Of a stretch of 64,000 bases of DNA, positions 36,418-45,166 are shown one piece after another (position 1 is the first letter of the stretch; the number at the start of each line of letters is the position of its first letter). The notes under the pieces were generated by a model that had not been told where the DNA came from, did no database searches, and saw only the letters and a program-made list of their open reading frames with translations. The DNA comes from Myxococcus stipitatus. GTDB lineage: Bacteria > Myxococcota > Myxococcia > Myxococcales > Myxococcaceae. A program made the position numbers and the translations under genes. The DNA lies in NCBI RefSeq assembly GCF_037414475.1, contig NZ_CP147913.1, positions 3,162,001 through 3,226,000 of the forward strand, written 5' to 3'.

Positions 36418-36978
36418 ATGTCGAACTCGCCGTCCGCCTCGCTTGAACCCCGAGTCACTGATCGGGCTTTCTATGTCTTCACGGGAATTGTCTCCGCGGC
36501 CGCGCTGGCCTTCATCGGCTGGATTCTGTTGGGGCAGCGCGGCGGGGTGGAGGGCGTGGATCTGCGCTTCCTGCCCGCGGTGAACGCAAGCCTCAACGCG
36601 ACGGCGGCGGCGCTGCTCATCGCGGGCTGGGTGGCCATCAAGAAGGGGGCGCGGCGCGTCCATCAGTACCTGATGGTGGCGGCGTTCGCGGCGTCGGCGC
36701 TCTTCCTGGTCTGCTACCTCGCGTACCACTACGTGCATGGCGACACGCGTTACGTGGGCGACTGGCGAGGGCTCTATCTGTCCATCCTGGCCAGCCACGT
36801 GCTTCTGTCGATGAGCGTGGTGCCGCTGGCGCTGGTGGCGTTCTACTTCGCGTGGCGCAAGGAGTTCACCCGGCACCGCAAGGTGACGCGGTGGCTGGCG
36901 CCCATCTGGGTGTACGTGTCGGTGACGGGCGTGGTGGTGTTCTTCATGTTGCGCGGCAGCGTGCCCAGCATTCCCTGA
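36418..36978 (+). CDS. DUF420 (CtaM-like) membrane protein (186 aa)
   Basis: Five membrane helices with conserved histidines at their ends: RRVHQYLMVAAFAASALFL, CYLAYHYVHGDTRYVGDW, LYLSILASHVLLSMSVVPLA and RHRKVTRWLAPIWVYVSVTG. This is the DUF420 pattern; a member (CtaM) is needed for maturation of haem-copper oxidases in Bacillus-type bacteria. The ATG at 36418 is chosen because helix 1 follows ~20 residues later and the longer in-frame start adds only unmatched residues. No oxidase genes are nearby. Confidence 0.82.
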   Translation: MSNSPSASLEPRVTDRAFYVFTGIVSAAALAFIGWILLGQRGGVEGVDLRFLPAVNASLNATAAALLIAGWVAIKKGARRVHQYLMVAAFAASALFLVCYLAYHYVHGDTRYVGDWRGLYLSILASHVLLSMSVVPLALVAFYFAWRKEFTRHRKVTRWLAPIWVYVSVTGVVVFFMLRGSVPSIP

Positions 36979-37027
36979 GTCCAGGCGGGGTGTCAGGAAC
37001 GCGAAGAGGCGCCCGACCTGGGCGCCC

Positions 37028-37861
37028 ATGCGAATCCTGACCTTGGACGTCACGCCCAGCCATCGCTGGTCGTACCTCGGCGCCGCGCCGCGCGGAGGAA
37101 CCCGCACGGTCTGGTTCCCGCTGTTGCGGGGCACGGTGGACACGCTCCCGGAGGACATATCCGCGCTGCTGGTGCTCTCCGACCTCCAGGGAGTGGCGCC
37201 CCATCGAGCCTTCGACGGCGAGATGGCGTTGTTGGGAGAGATGCTCGCCGATGAGGTGGCGCTGCTCGGGGAGCTGGGCGAGCTGCCGCCGCCGGGGAGC
37301 GTGGGCGTGGTGCTCGCGGGGGACCTGTACTCGGCGCCTGGAGCGAATGTGCGCGGAGCCTCCGGGGATGTGCGGTCCGTCTGGCAGTCCTTCGCCCGGT
37401 ACTTCCGCTGGGTGGTGGGCGTGGCGGGCAATCACGACACGTTCGGTGGGCCGCGAGAGCAGGTCCGCTTCCAGCAGCGCCCGGGAATCCACCTGCTCGA
37501 CGGAGACGTGGTGGAGCTGGAGGGCCTGCGCTTCGGGGGCGTGGGCTCCATCATCGGCGACTCGGACAGGCCAGGGCGGCGGAAGGAGTCCGAGCACCTG
37601 AGGCGAATCGAAGAGACGCTGCGCGAGCACCCCGAGCTGCTGGTGCTGCACCAGGGCCCCGACGTCGAGGGCACGAGCCTGCGCGGCAGCCCGGTCATCC
37701 GGGAATGTGTCCAAGCGCACCGGGAGCTCCTGGTGGTCTGCGGCCACGCCCATTGGGAGTCGCCGCTCGCCACGCTGCCCGGCGGAGTCCAGGTGCTCAA
37801 CGTGGACAGCCGGGCCGTGCTGCTCGAACAGGCAGCGCGGCGGCACACCTCCTCCGCCTGA
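37028..37861 (+). CDS. calcineurin-like metallophosphoesterase (277 aa)
   Basis: Binuclear-metal phosphoesterase fold: VLVLSDLQG-like first motif (ISALLVLSDLQGVAPH), GVVLAGDLYSAPGANVRG (GD motif), VVGVAGNHDTFGG (GNHD), LLVLHQGPD (His), and LLVVCGHAHWESPLA (GHxH). The usual GDxHG is altered to SDLQG, replacing one His by Gln. It is 96 bases from the end of the convergent lhr gene. Lhr is associated with a metallophosphoesterase in some bacteria, but this protein lacks the DLHLGK-type motif of those partners, so the link is weak. Substrate unknown. Confidence 0.8.
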   Translation: MRILTLDVTPSHRWSYLGAAPRGGTRTVWFPLLRGTVDTLPEDISALLVLSDLQGVAPHRAFDGEMALLGEMLADEVALLGELGELPPPGSVGVVLAGDLYSAPGANVRGASGDVRSVWQSFARYFRWVVGVAGNHDTFGGPREQVRFQQRPGIHLLDGDVVELEGLRFGGVGSIIGDSDRPGRRKESEHLRRIEETLREHPELLVLHQGPDVEGTSLRGSPVIRECVQAHRELLVVCGHAHWESPLATLPGGVQVLNVDSRAVLLEQAARRHTSSA

Positions 37862-37956
37862 CCCTGACCTGGGCCCCGAGGTCCACGCGTGAGCCTCGAC
37901 ACGCAGCGGCGCAGTGGGCGCGCGCCCATCACCAGGCCGCCCACATTCGAAGGCGT

Positions 37957-40900
37957 TCAGCTCGGCTGCGTCACGCCCCCCTCCGCGTCCTCATCAACGC
38001 CCTCCTCGGGCTCGTCCGCCTGAGCATCCACGCCTCCGGGGACACCATCCACGTAGGTGACGACGTTGCCCGGCATCGCGGGCACTCGCGGCCCTGGCGT
38101 CACCACGCCCGTGAGGTTGAGCGGGTCCACGCCTGAAATCTGAATACGCATCCCAGACGGAGGCTGACGCCGCACCGCGCGCGCCATGTCCACGGCCTCC
38201 GGCAACGCGAACTGCTCTCCGACGAAGCCCGCGACGAAACGTCCACCCCGCACCTCGCCTCGCGCCTCCATGCGCCGGTACACGAAAAGCAACTCACGCC
38301 ACGTCGGCGCCAGCGCCTCGCGCATCACCAGGTCGCGCCAGACGATGCCGTAGCGCTGGAGGAACAAGCGCGCCAGCGAGTCCATCACCTCATCCGAGGT
38401 CTTCGGTTCCGCGGGCGCGAGCAGACTCCATCGTCCAGGTCCCCCTCGCTGCAACAGCTTCTGCCGCTTGCGATGCGCGGGGCTCTGGAGGACCCGCAGG
38501 TTCTGCACCGCGTCCGCCGTCACCATGCCTCGCGCGACGAGCTCCCACAGCGCGTCCTCGATTTCCGCGGGCAGACGCCGCGCACGTGACACCAGGTCCT
38601 GGAAGAAACACGCGCCGCGCCGCTCCAGCACCGACACCACGTCCTTCGCCGCGACGCTGAGGTCCGGCGGTGTCCACACATCACCATCCGCGAGCACCGC
38701 ATGGGGCCGCGCCGCCACGAGCATCCACTCCAGGTCCTCGCGCAGCGCGAACGTCAGCGGCGCATTGCGCGTGGGTGAAGCCCGAGCGCGCGTGGGCGCC
38801 GGAACCTCGGGCTCGGGCGGAATCACCGGCGCCCCGCGCCGAGGCCCTGGCATGGGCTTCGGCTCCTTCATCGTCAGCCGTCCCCAGGCCACCTCGCCTC
38901 CGTAGCAGGCCCGCTCCAGCATGTCCGGCGTGTAGCCCCGCATTCGCGCCGGAAGCAGGAAGCGCTCCCACGCGGAGGCCGGTGCCTCATAGCCCTGAAG
39001 CAACCGCACCGCCTTGAGCAACCCCGTGGAGCCGCGCAGCGCGTCCACGTCCTCCATGTGGTGCCAGCGGAAGAGGAAGCGCATGAAGTCGCGAGCACTC
39101 AGCGGCTCGATTTCGCGACGTAGCCGCCCCACCGTCATCCGGTGGATGCGTTGGAGCAGACGGCGGTCACACCACTCCAGCGGCGGCGTCTCTCCCGGCC
39201 CGAGCGGCGTCTCCAACGGACGGAACTGCCCGCGCAGCACGGTGCCCTGCATCTCCAACTGGTACATCGCCGCGTTGACGTCGTCCTCGCTCAGCACACA
39301 CAAGCCGGACAGCTCCGCCACCGTCGTCGGGCCCACGTTCTCCATGCGCCCACGCACCACCTGGAGCACCGCGGCCTCGCGCTCCACGGGCCGGTCATGC
39401 GCCAGCACCGGCAACGGCGGCACCGTCACCGCGTCCGGGAAGAGCACCCGCACCGCGCTGCCCCGCTCCGCCGCGACGAGGAAACGCCCCGCCGGAAGCT
39501 CCAACCACGCCACCCTTCCCTGCTGGAACAACGGCTCCGCCAATCCGCGCGGCACCTCCGTGTCCCGCACCAGCACCCACTGAAGGAGGACGTCGTGAAG
39601 TTCGTCCTCGTCGCGCATGGGCGGCGCGGCGTCCTCCACGACGGTGGCGATGGCGGCGGCGTCCAGCGCGCCGAAGGCCGCGGCGTCCTCGGCGGGCATG
39701 GCGCGGCGCAGGGCCACGTTGCGCACGCGACGCTCCTCCGCGGGCGCATCATCGAGGAAGGTGTACGGCTGGCTGTGAATCATCGCGTGCGAGAAGACAC
39801 TCGGCTCCGGCACGTCGCGGGCCTCCAGCCGGATGCGACCGTCCTTCATGCGCCGCAGCACCTCACGCAGCCCCTCCACGTCCATGGACTCGTGCAGACA
39901 GTCGTCCATCGTCTGCTTCACCAGCGGATGGTCGGGCAGCTCCACGTCCCCACCGCCATGGTTGTCCTGACAGCCCACCTGCGCCGGAAACACCGCGGCC
40001 AACAGGTCCTCGCTGCGCGCACGCTGGAGGTTGGGCGGCACACGCTTGCCGCTCATCATCCGGTTCAGCGCCAGCGCCCGCGTGGCCACCCACCGGAAGC
40101 GCGTTCCGAACAGCGGCGACTGGAGCACCGCCTGCACCAGCACCTCCTCCACGTTGTCCGGGTGCAGGAAGTCGAAGATGTCCGCGAGCGGGAACGAGTG
40201 CTGCTCACCCAGCGACAGCAGGATGCCGTCCTCCGTCGCCGCCGCCTGGAGCTCGAAGTCGAACGAGCGGCAGAAGCGCTTGCGCAGCGCCATGCCCCAG
40301 GCCCGGTTGATGCGGCTGCCGAAGGGCGCGTGGATGATGAGCTGCATGCCGCCCGCTTCGTCGAAGAAGCGCTCGGCCACCACGAGGTTCTGGCTGGGCA
40401 TGGCGTCCAACATCTTCCGACCCAGCCGCAGGTAGCCCAGGAGCGCATCCACCGCGGGCGGAGGCATGCGCAGGTCCTTCTCCAGGAAGGTGGCCGCATC
40501 CTCGCGCTGGAGCAACTCCTCGCGCAGCCGGCCCACCTGGAGCGACAGCTCATCCGTGCGGCCCGGGGCTTCGCCTCGCCAGAAGGGGACGTTGGGCGCC
40601 GCGCCGCGCGCGTCCTCCACCACCACCGTGCTGCCCATCACCCGCTGAATCCGCCACGCGGTGCTGCCCAGGAGGAAGACATCTCCGGGCGAGGACTCCA
40701 CCGCGAAGTCCTCGTCCAGCGTGCCCACCACCTTGCCCTCCGGCTCGGCGGTGACGCTGAAGGTGAAGGTGTCGGGAATCGCGCCGCCGTTGGTCAACGC
40801 GGTGATGCGCACGCCGCGCCGGCCCTTGAGCCGCTGATTCACCCGGTCGCGATGCAGGTGGATGCCCGCGCGTCCGCGCCGGTCGGAGATGCCCTCCGAC

Positions 40901-42303
40901 AACACCTCCAGCACGGACTGATACTCCTCCCACGTGAGGTCCCGGTATGGATAGGCGCGCTTGAAGAGGCTGAACAGCGCGCGCTCGTCCCACTCCTCAC
41001 ACGCGCAGGCGGCCACCACCTGCTGGGCGAGCACGTCCAACGGCTTCTGGGGAATGATGACCCGGTCCAGGTCCCCTTCTCGCACGGCGTTGAGCAGCGC
41101 GGCGCACTCCACCAGCTCATCGCGCGTCATCGCGAAGAGGATGCCCTTGGAGATGGCCGCCTTGTGGTGGCCCGCGCGGCCCACGCGCTGGAGCAGCACG
41201 GAGATGGCCTTCGTGGTGCCCAGTTGGACGACCAGGTCCACGTTGCCCACGTCGATTCCCAGCTCCAGCGACGCGGTGGCCACCATGACGCGCAGCCGCC
41301 CGTCCTTCAGCTTCTCCTCCGCGGCCAGGCGAATCTCTCGCGCCATGCTGCCGTGGTGGGCCGCCACCAGCCCCTCGCCCAACCGCTCACCCAAGTCGTG
41401 AGCCACGCGCTCCGCCATCTTCCGCGTGTTGACGAAGATGAGCGTGGTGCGGTGCAGGCCCGACAGCTCCACCAGCCGGTCATAGACCTGGCCCCACATC
41501 TCGTGGCTCGCCAGCGAGGACAGCTCCGCGTCTGGAATCTCCAGCGTCATGTCCCACGGACGCAGGTGGCCCACCTCCACCTTGCGGCACTCGAGGTGCG
41601 ACGCGCCCGTGAGGAAGCCCGCGATGGCGTCGAGCGGCTTCTGCGTGGCCGACAAGCCGATGAGCTGCGGGCGCACCTCCGTGAGCGCCTTGAGCCGCTC
41701 CATGGACAACGTGAAGTGACTGCCGCGCTTGTCCCGCGCGAGCGCGTGGATTTCGTCGACGATGACGGTGCGCACCCCGCGCAGCGTCGCCCGCGCGCGC
41801 TCGGCGGTGAGGTAGAGGTAGAACGACTCCGGCGTGGTGATGAGGATGTGCGGAGGACGGCGCACCATCTGCGAGCGCTCGGACGCGGAGGTGTCCCCGC
41901 TGCGCACCTGCACGCGCAGGTCCTTCGGCGTGAAGCCCTCCGCGCGGGCCCTCGAGAGCAGCTCCTCCAACGGCTGGAGCAGGTTCTTCTGCACGTCGTT
42001 GCCCAGCGCCTTGAGCGGCGACACGTAGAGCACCTGCGTGCGGTCCTCCAGCCCGCCCTCCAGCGCCAGACGGAACAGCGAGTCCAACGCCGCGAGGAAC
42101 GCGGTGAGCGTCTTGCCGCTGCCCGTGGGCGCGGCGATGAGCACGTCGTGCCCGGCCTGGATGAGCGGCCAGCCTTCAATCTGCGGACGCGTGGGCTCCC
42201 CCAGGCGTTCGGCGAACCACCGGCGGACCACGGGGTGAAAACTCGCCAGGGCCGGATGCGCCGCGCATTCGGCGGCGAAGTCGAGGCTGATTTGCGGGGC
42301 CAT
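37957..42303 (-). CDS. lhr: large DEAD/DEAH helicase Lhr (1448 aa)
   Basis: Superfamily 2 ATP-dependent 3'-5' helicase active on RNA:DNA hybrids. Helicase core in the N-terminal ~850 residues: Q-like PTRPQIEGWPLIQAGHDVLI, motif I AAPTGSGKTLTAFLAALDSL, motif II VIVDEIHALARDKRG, motif III GLSATQKPL, motif IV/V TLIFVNTRKMAERVA and VATASLELGIDVG, motif VI LQRVGRAGH. The long C-terminal half has tandem winged-helix and Lhr-CTD beta-barrel regions, as in full-length Lhr (about 1500 aa). GGAGAGG lies five bases before the ATG at 42303; a longer frame upstream lacks homology. The acidic tail (about 25 residues) is probably unstructured. Confidence 0.93.
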   Translation of the reverse strand: MAPQISLDFAAECAAHPALASFHPVVRRWFAERLGEPTRPQIEGWPLIQAGHDVLIAAPTGSGKTLTAFLAALDSLFRLALEGGLEDRTQVLYVSPLKALGNDVQKNLLQPLEELLSRARAEGFTPKDLRVQVRSGDTSASERSQMVRRPPHILITTPESFYLYLTAERARATLRGVRTVIVDEIHALARDKRGSHFTLSMERLKALTEVRPQLIGLSATQKPLDAIAGFLTGASHLECRKVEVGHLRPWDMTLEIPDAELSSLASHEMWGQVYDRLVELSGLHRTTLIFVNTRKMAERVAHDLGERLGEGLVAAHHGSMAREIRLAAEEKLKDGRLRVMVATASLELGIDVGNVDLVVQLGTTKAISVLLQRVGRAGHHKAAISKGILFAMTRDELVECAALLNAVREGDLDRVIIPQKPLDVLAQQVVAACACEEWDERALFSLFKRAYPYRDLTWEEYQSVLEVLSEGISDRRGRAGIHLHRDRVNQRLKGRRGVRITALTNGGAIPDTFTFSVTAEPEGKVVGTLDEDFAVESSPGDVFLLGSTAWRIQRVMGSTVVVEDARGAAPNVPFWRGEAPGRTDELSLQVGRLREELLQREDAATFLEKDLRMPPPAVDALLGYLRLGRKMLDAMPSQNLVVAERFFDEAGGMQLIIHAPFGSRINRAWGMALRKRFCRSFDFELQAAATEDGILLSLGEQHSFPLADIFDFLHPDNVEEVLVQAVLQSPLFGTRFRWVATRALALNRMMSGKRVPPNLQRARSEDLLAAVFPAQVGCQDNHGGGDVELPDHPLVKQTMDDCLHESMDVEGLREVLRRMKDGRIRLEARDVPEPSVFSHAMIHSQPYTFLDDAPAEERRVRNVALRRAMPAEDAAAFGALDAAAIATVVEDAAPPMRDEDELHDVLLQWVLVRDTEVPRGLAEPLFQQGRVAWLELPAGRFLVAAERGSAVRVLFPDAVTVPPLPVLAHDRPVEREAAVLQVVRGRMENVGPTTVAELSGLCVLSEDDVNAAMYQLEMQGTVLRGQFRPLETPLGPGETPPLEWCDRRLLQRIHRMTVGRLRREIEPLSARDFMRFLFRWHHMEDVDALRGSTGLLKAVRLLQGYEAPASAWERFLLPARMRGYTPDMLERACYGGEVAWGRLTMKEPKPMPGPRRGAPVIPPEPEVPAPTRARASPTRNAPLTFALREDLEWMLVAARPHAVLADGDVWTPPDLSVAAKDVVSVLERRGACFFQDLVSRARRLPAEIEDALWELVARGMVTADAVQNLRVLQSPAHRKRQKLLQRGGPGRWSLLAPAEPKTSDEVMDSLARLFLQRYGIVWRDLVMREALAPTWRELLFVYRRMEARGEVRGGRFVAGFVGEQFALPEAVDMARAVRRQPPSGMRIQISGVDPLNLTGVVTPGPRVPAMPGNVVTYVDGVPGGVDAQADEPEEGVDEDAEGGVTQPS

Positions 42304-42414
42304 GCGCACCTCTCCGCGCCGAGCCTGAACACAGGTACAGGCGGTCGTCAACGCGCACGTCCCGCCCGAGGACGCCGCACTCACACCCGCCGCTCGGGTA
42401 CTCCCCAGCCCACC

Positions 42415-42434
42415 AACCGCGCGGAGCCGCGGTT
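42415..42434 (-). terminator. short hairpin at the end of the sensor kinase gene
   Basis: AACCGCG-CGGAGC-CGCGGTT, a perfect 7-base stem whose right arm touches the kinase stop codon. No T run follows; it may separate the kinase transcript from lhr. Confidence 0.4.
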
Positions 42435-43993
42435 CAGCCCCGAGGCAGTCTCACGGTGAAGGTCGTCCCGCTCGACGCGTTGGACTCCACCGCCACCTCG
42501 CCCCCATGGGCCAGGAGAATCTGCCGCGTGATGTAGAGCCCCAACCCCAAACCCGACGGAGTCCCCGGCTCGTGCTGCACGGCGCGAGAGCCCCTGCGCC
42601 AGGCGGCGAAGACGTGCGGCAAGTCCTCAGGTGGAATCGGCGGGCCCCCGTTGTGGACGCGAAGCACCACCTCCCTCTCGCGACCTTCGCCCCACATCCG
42701 CACCGGGCTGTCCACCGGGCTGTACTTGAGCGCGTTCGCCAGCAGGTTGCTGAACGCCTGCTCCAGCCGGTCCCCATCCCATGCGCCCGCCCCTTCGCCG
42801 AGCACCTCCAACATCACGTTCCGCCCCGGATGGCTGGCGCGCATCTCCTCCACCGTGCGGCGGGCGACGTCGAACACATCACACGCGGACGACACCACCG
42901 GGACACCACCGCCCAGCCTCGCTCGCGCGAAGTCCAGGAGCTGGCGAATCATCCGGTTCATCCGGTCCGCGCTGGTGAGGATGCGCTCGGTGAGCGCCGC
43001 CTGACGCTCGTCCAGGTTGCCCTTGCGCTTGAGCTGCTGCGCGGACATGGACAGCGCGTTGAGCGGATTGCGCAGGTCATGGCCCAACATGCCGATGAAC
43101 TGCTCGCGGAACTCCTCCTCGCCTCGCGCCTGGGTGACGTCGCGCGCGGTGGCCATCAACGCGGCCACGCCCCCATCCGCGCCCAGCGTGGGCGACAGCG
43201 TGAAGTCGAAGTGGCGAGGGCCCTCGGGCGTCGGCACGGTGAAGGCGCCGCGCTGCACCTCGCCGGTGCGCAGCGCCACGTCCATCAACCGGAAGAAGGG
43301 CGCCAGGGACGGGTCCTTCGCCTCCTGTTCCTCCAGCGAGAGGACGGGGGCCAGGACATCGTGAGCGCCTCGCGCGGCGAACACGAGCGCGGCCTGGTTC
43401 GCGAAGAGCAGCCGCCCGGTGGCGTCATAGAGGGCGATGGGGTCCGCCGCGGAGGCCATGGCCATGTCCAGCAACTGGCGTTGACGCGCCACTTCCATGG
43501 ACAGCGTGTGCACCTCGCGCTCGGCCCGCCGGAGCCGCAAGAGCGCCTGGACCTGCGCGACCAGTTCCTCCGGCTCCACGGGGGTCGCCAGATAGCCATC
43601 CGCGCCATGCCGGGCCTCGAGCGCCGGGTCCCCCGGCTCCACGGCCTGCGCGGACAACTGGAGGACGAGCACACCGCGAGTGCGCGGCGACGTCTTCAAC
43701 CGACGGCACACCTCCCGTCCTCGGATGTCCGGGAGACGGACCTCGAGGATGACCAGGTCCGTGTGCTCATCCGCCAGGGCCAGGGCCTCCTCGCCGGAGC
43801 CGGCCTCCCGCACCTGGAAGCCCGCGAGCCCCAGCATCCGGCTGGTCAGCGCGCGGGTGCCCGCATCGGCATCGACATTGAGAATCAGCGGAGGAGAAGG
43901 ACTCATGGTGTGCGGGGCCAGGCGCCCTTCGTAGCCGTCGTCCCCAGGCCCCGCCACATCCATCTCCATCCCGCGTGCTTCCTTCCAGGACAA
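42434..43993 (-). CDS. receiver-like/PAS/histidine kinase hybrid with degenerate receiver (519 aa)
   Basis: Cytoplasmic hybrid kinase. Residues ~36-152 are a receiver fold, but key residues are changed: LILNVDADAG keeps D41 and D43 at the metal site, the phospho-acceptor position in LVILEVRLPDIRG is Glu (E84), and the conserved Lys is Thr in GYLATPVEPEEL. Residues ~170-290 are a PAS domain (ASAADPIALYDATGRLLFAN). HisKA is FIGMLGHDLRNPLNALSMSA; HATPase_c has SNLLANALKYSPVDSP and SGLGLGLYITRQILLAHGG. The start at 43993 is TTG with AGGAG eight bases upstream; ATGs at 43969 and 43906 are alternatives. No partner regulator is adjacent. The receiver probably acts without phosphotransfer. Confidence 0.87.
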   Translation of the reverse strand: MSWKEARGMEMDVAGPGDDGYEGRLAPHTMSPSPPLILNVDADAGTRALTSRMLGLAGFQVREAGSGEEALALADEHTDLVILEVRLPDIRGREVCRRLKTSPRTRGVLVLQLSAQAVEPGDPALEARHGADGYLATPVEPEELVAQVQALLRLRRAEREVHTLSMEVARQRQLLDMAMASAADPIALYDATGRLLFANQAALVFAARGAHDVLAPVLSLEEQEAKDPSLAPFFRLMDVALRTGEVQRGAFTVPTPEGPRHFDFTLSPTLGADGGVAALMATARDVTQARGEEEFREQFIGMLGHDLRNPLNALSMSAQQLKRKGNLDERQAALTERILTSADRMNRMIRQLLDFARARLGGGVPVVSSACDVFDVARRTVEEMRASHPGRNVMLEVLGEGAGAWDGDRLEQAFSNLLANALKYSPVDSPVRMWGEGREREVVLRVHNGGPPIPPEDLPHVFAAWRRGSRAVQHEPGTPSGLGLGLYITRQILLAHGGEVAVESNASSGTTFTVRLPRG

Positions 43994-44056
43994 GCAGCCA
44001 ACTCCTGGAATGTGAAAGGGCGAGGCATCAGGACGCTAACGGGCGGGCGCGTTTCG

Positions 44057-44062
44057 CGATAG
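44057..44062 (+). promoter_or_regulatory. -10-like element CGATAG, putative leaderless start
   Basis: CGATAG ends ten bases before the ATG at 44073; the sequence between has no clear ribosome site. Matches the layout seen at 5006, 25302 and 45149. Confidence 0.3.
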
Positions 44063-44072
44063 GGAAGTCCCC

Positions 44073-45038
44073 ATGCGTCCTCCCTGTCGCCCGCTGCCCG
44101 CGGATGGCCGCTTCCTGCAAGCCATCGCCCCCACGCCCCTCGTTCCCGTCCGCTTGGAGGCGGATGGCCCCACCATCTGGTGCAAGCTGGAGTTCCTCAA
44201 CCCCAGTGGTTCCACGAAGGACCGCATCGCGCGCTACATGCTGGAGAAGGCGTGGCGGCTGGGCGAGCTGAGCCCTGGCGGAGAGGTGGTGGAGGCGTCC
44301 AGCGGCTCGACGAGCATCGCCCTGGCGCTGGCCAGCGCGCAGATGGGCGTGCGCTTCACCGCGGTGATGCCCGAGGGCGTCACCGGAGAGCGCGTGCTCA
44401 CCATCCGCGCGTACGGTGGCAACGTGGTGCTGGTGCCGAAGGAAGCCGGCGTGCGCGGCGCCATCCTCAAGGCGGAGGAGATCGCCCGTGAGCGCAAGGC
44501 CTTCGCGCCGCGCCAGTTCGAGAACCCGGACAACGCCGAGGCCCATCGCGTGTGGACGGGCCAGGAGGTGCTCTCGCAGATTCCCGGGGGCCTGGTGCAC
44601 GGCGTGGTGAGCGGCGTGGGCACGGGCGGCACGGTGGTGGGCCTGTATCAAGCCTTCGCGGAAGCGGGCTGTCCGGTGACGGCGTTCATCGCGCGTCCCA
44701 TCGCGGGCCTGGGCTGCGACATCGAGTGTTGCAGCTTCAGCCCTCGCGTCCCCGGCGTGGTGGATGGCATGTCCAAGCTCTACCGCGAGGCGGACATGCC
44801 GGGCCGCGTGGAGCTGGACGTGTCGGACGAAGAGGCCATGTGCACCGCGCGCGCCCTCATCCGCCGAGGCTTCCCCGTGGGTCCGTCCTCCGGTCTCAAC
44901 TACGTGGCCGCGGTGGAAGCGGCGCGACGCCTGGGGCCGGACGCGCAGGTGGTGACGGTGTTCCCGGACCGCATGGAGCGCTACTTCTCCACCGAGCTGA
45001 TTCAGCCCCAGCCCGCCACGCCTCGCGGCGCGGCCTGA
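44073..45038 (+). CDS. PLP-dependent cysteine synthase / cystathionine beta-synthase family protein (321 aa)
   Basis: Fold-type II PLP enzyme. The Schiff-base lysine is K49 in LEFLNPSGSTKDRIARYM; the cofactor O3'/phosphate loops are VEASSGSTSIALALASA and VSGVGTGGTVVGLYQAF; the C-terminal SSGLN (GPSSGLNYVAAVEAA) matches the pyridine-nitrogen serine site. Length is typical of O-acetylserine sulfhydrylase-like catalytic cores without a CBS domain. The stretch IEFCC-like DIECCSFSPRVPGVVDG differs from housekeeping CysK, so a side role (O-phosphoserine, cystathionine or secondary metabolism) is possible. No sulfur genes are near. Confidence 0.85.
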   Translation: MRPPCRPLPADGRFLQAIAPTPLVPVRLEADGPTIWCKLEFLNPSGSTKDRIARYMLEKAWRLGELSPGGEVVEASSGSTSIALALASAQMGVRFTAVMPEGVTGERVLTIRAYGGNVVLVPKEAGVRGAILKAEEIARERKAFAPRQFENPDNAEAHRVWTGQEVLSQIPGGLVHGVVSGVGTGGTVVGLYQAFAEAGCPVTAFIARPIAGLGCDIECCSFSPRVPGVVDGMSKLYREADMPGRVELDVSDEEAMCTARALIRRGFPVGPSSGLNYVAAVEAARRLGPDAQVVTVFPDRMERYFSTELIQPQPATPRGAA

Positions 45039-45148
45039 GGTGACGTGAAGGACCGCCCGGCGCGTCCCCTCGCGCCGGACGAGGTCCCCGCATCGGCGCT
45101 CGTCGACTTCACACCGCGAGGGCCGGCACGTGCGCGATGTACGAGGCC

Positions 45149-45158
45149 GTGCTAGAAA
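45149..45158 (+). promoter_or_regulatory. extended -10-like GTGCTAGAAA before the Cys-rich protein and RND efflux genes
   Basis: TGCTAG ends 11 bases before the GTG at 45167. The context GTGCTAG, then CCCGC, then GTG start repeats the arrangement at 5006-5024. It favours the start at 45167 over an upstream ATG at 45137, which would lie inside the promoter. Confidence 0.35.
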
Positions 45159-45166
45159 CCCGCGCC

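Noticed and set aside
37915..37928. Perfect palindrome TGGGCGCGCGCCCA between the metallophosphoesterase and lhr
   Set aside because: Alternating GC self-complementarity is common in such DNA; no loop for a terminator and no promoter here.
39142..42459. A 1105-codon open frame antisense to lhr
   Set aside because: Low-complexity His/Arg/Gln translation typical of antisense frames; lhr fully accounts for the region.
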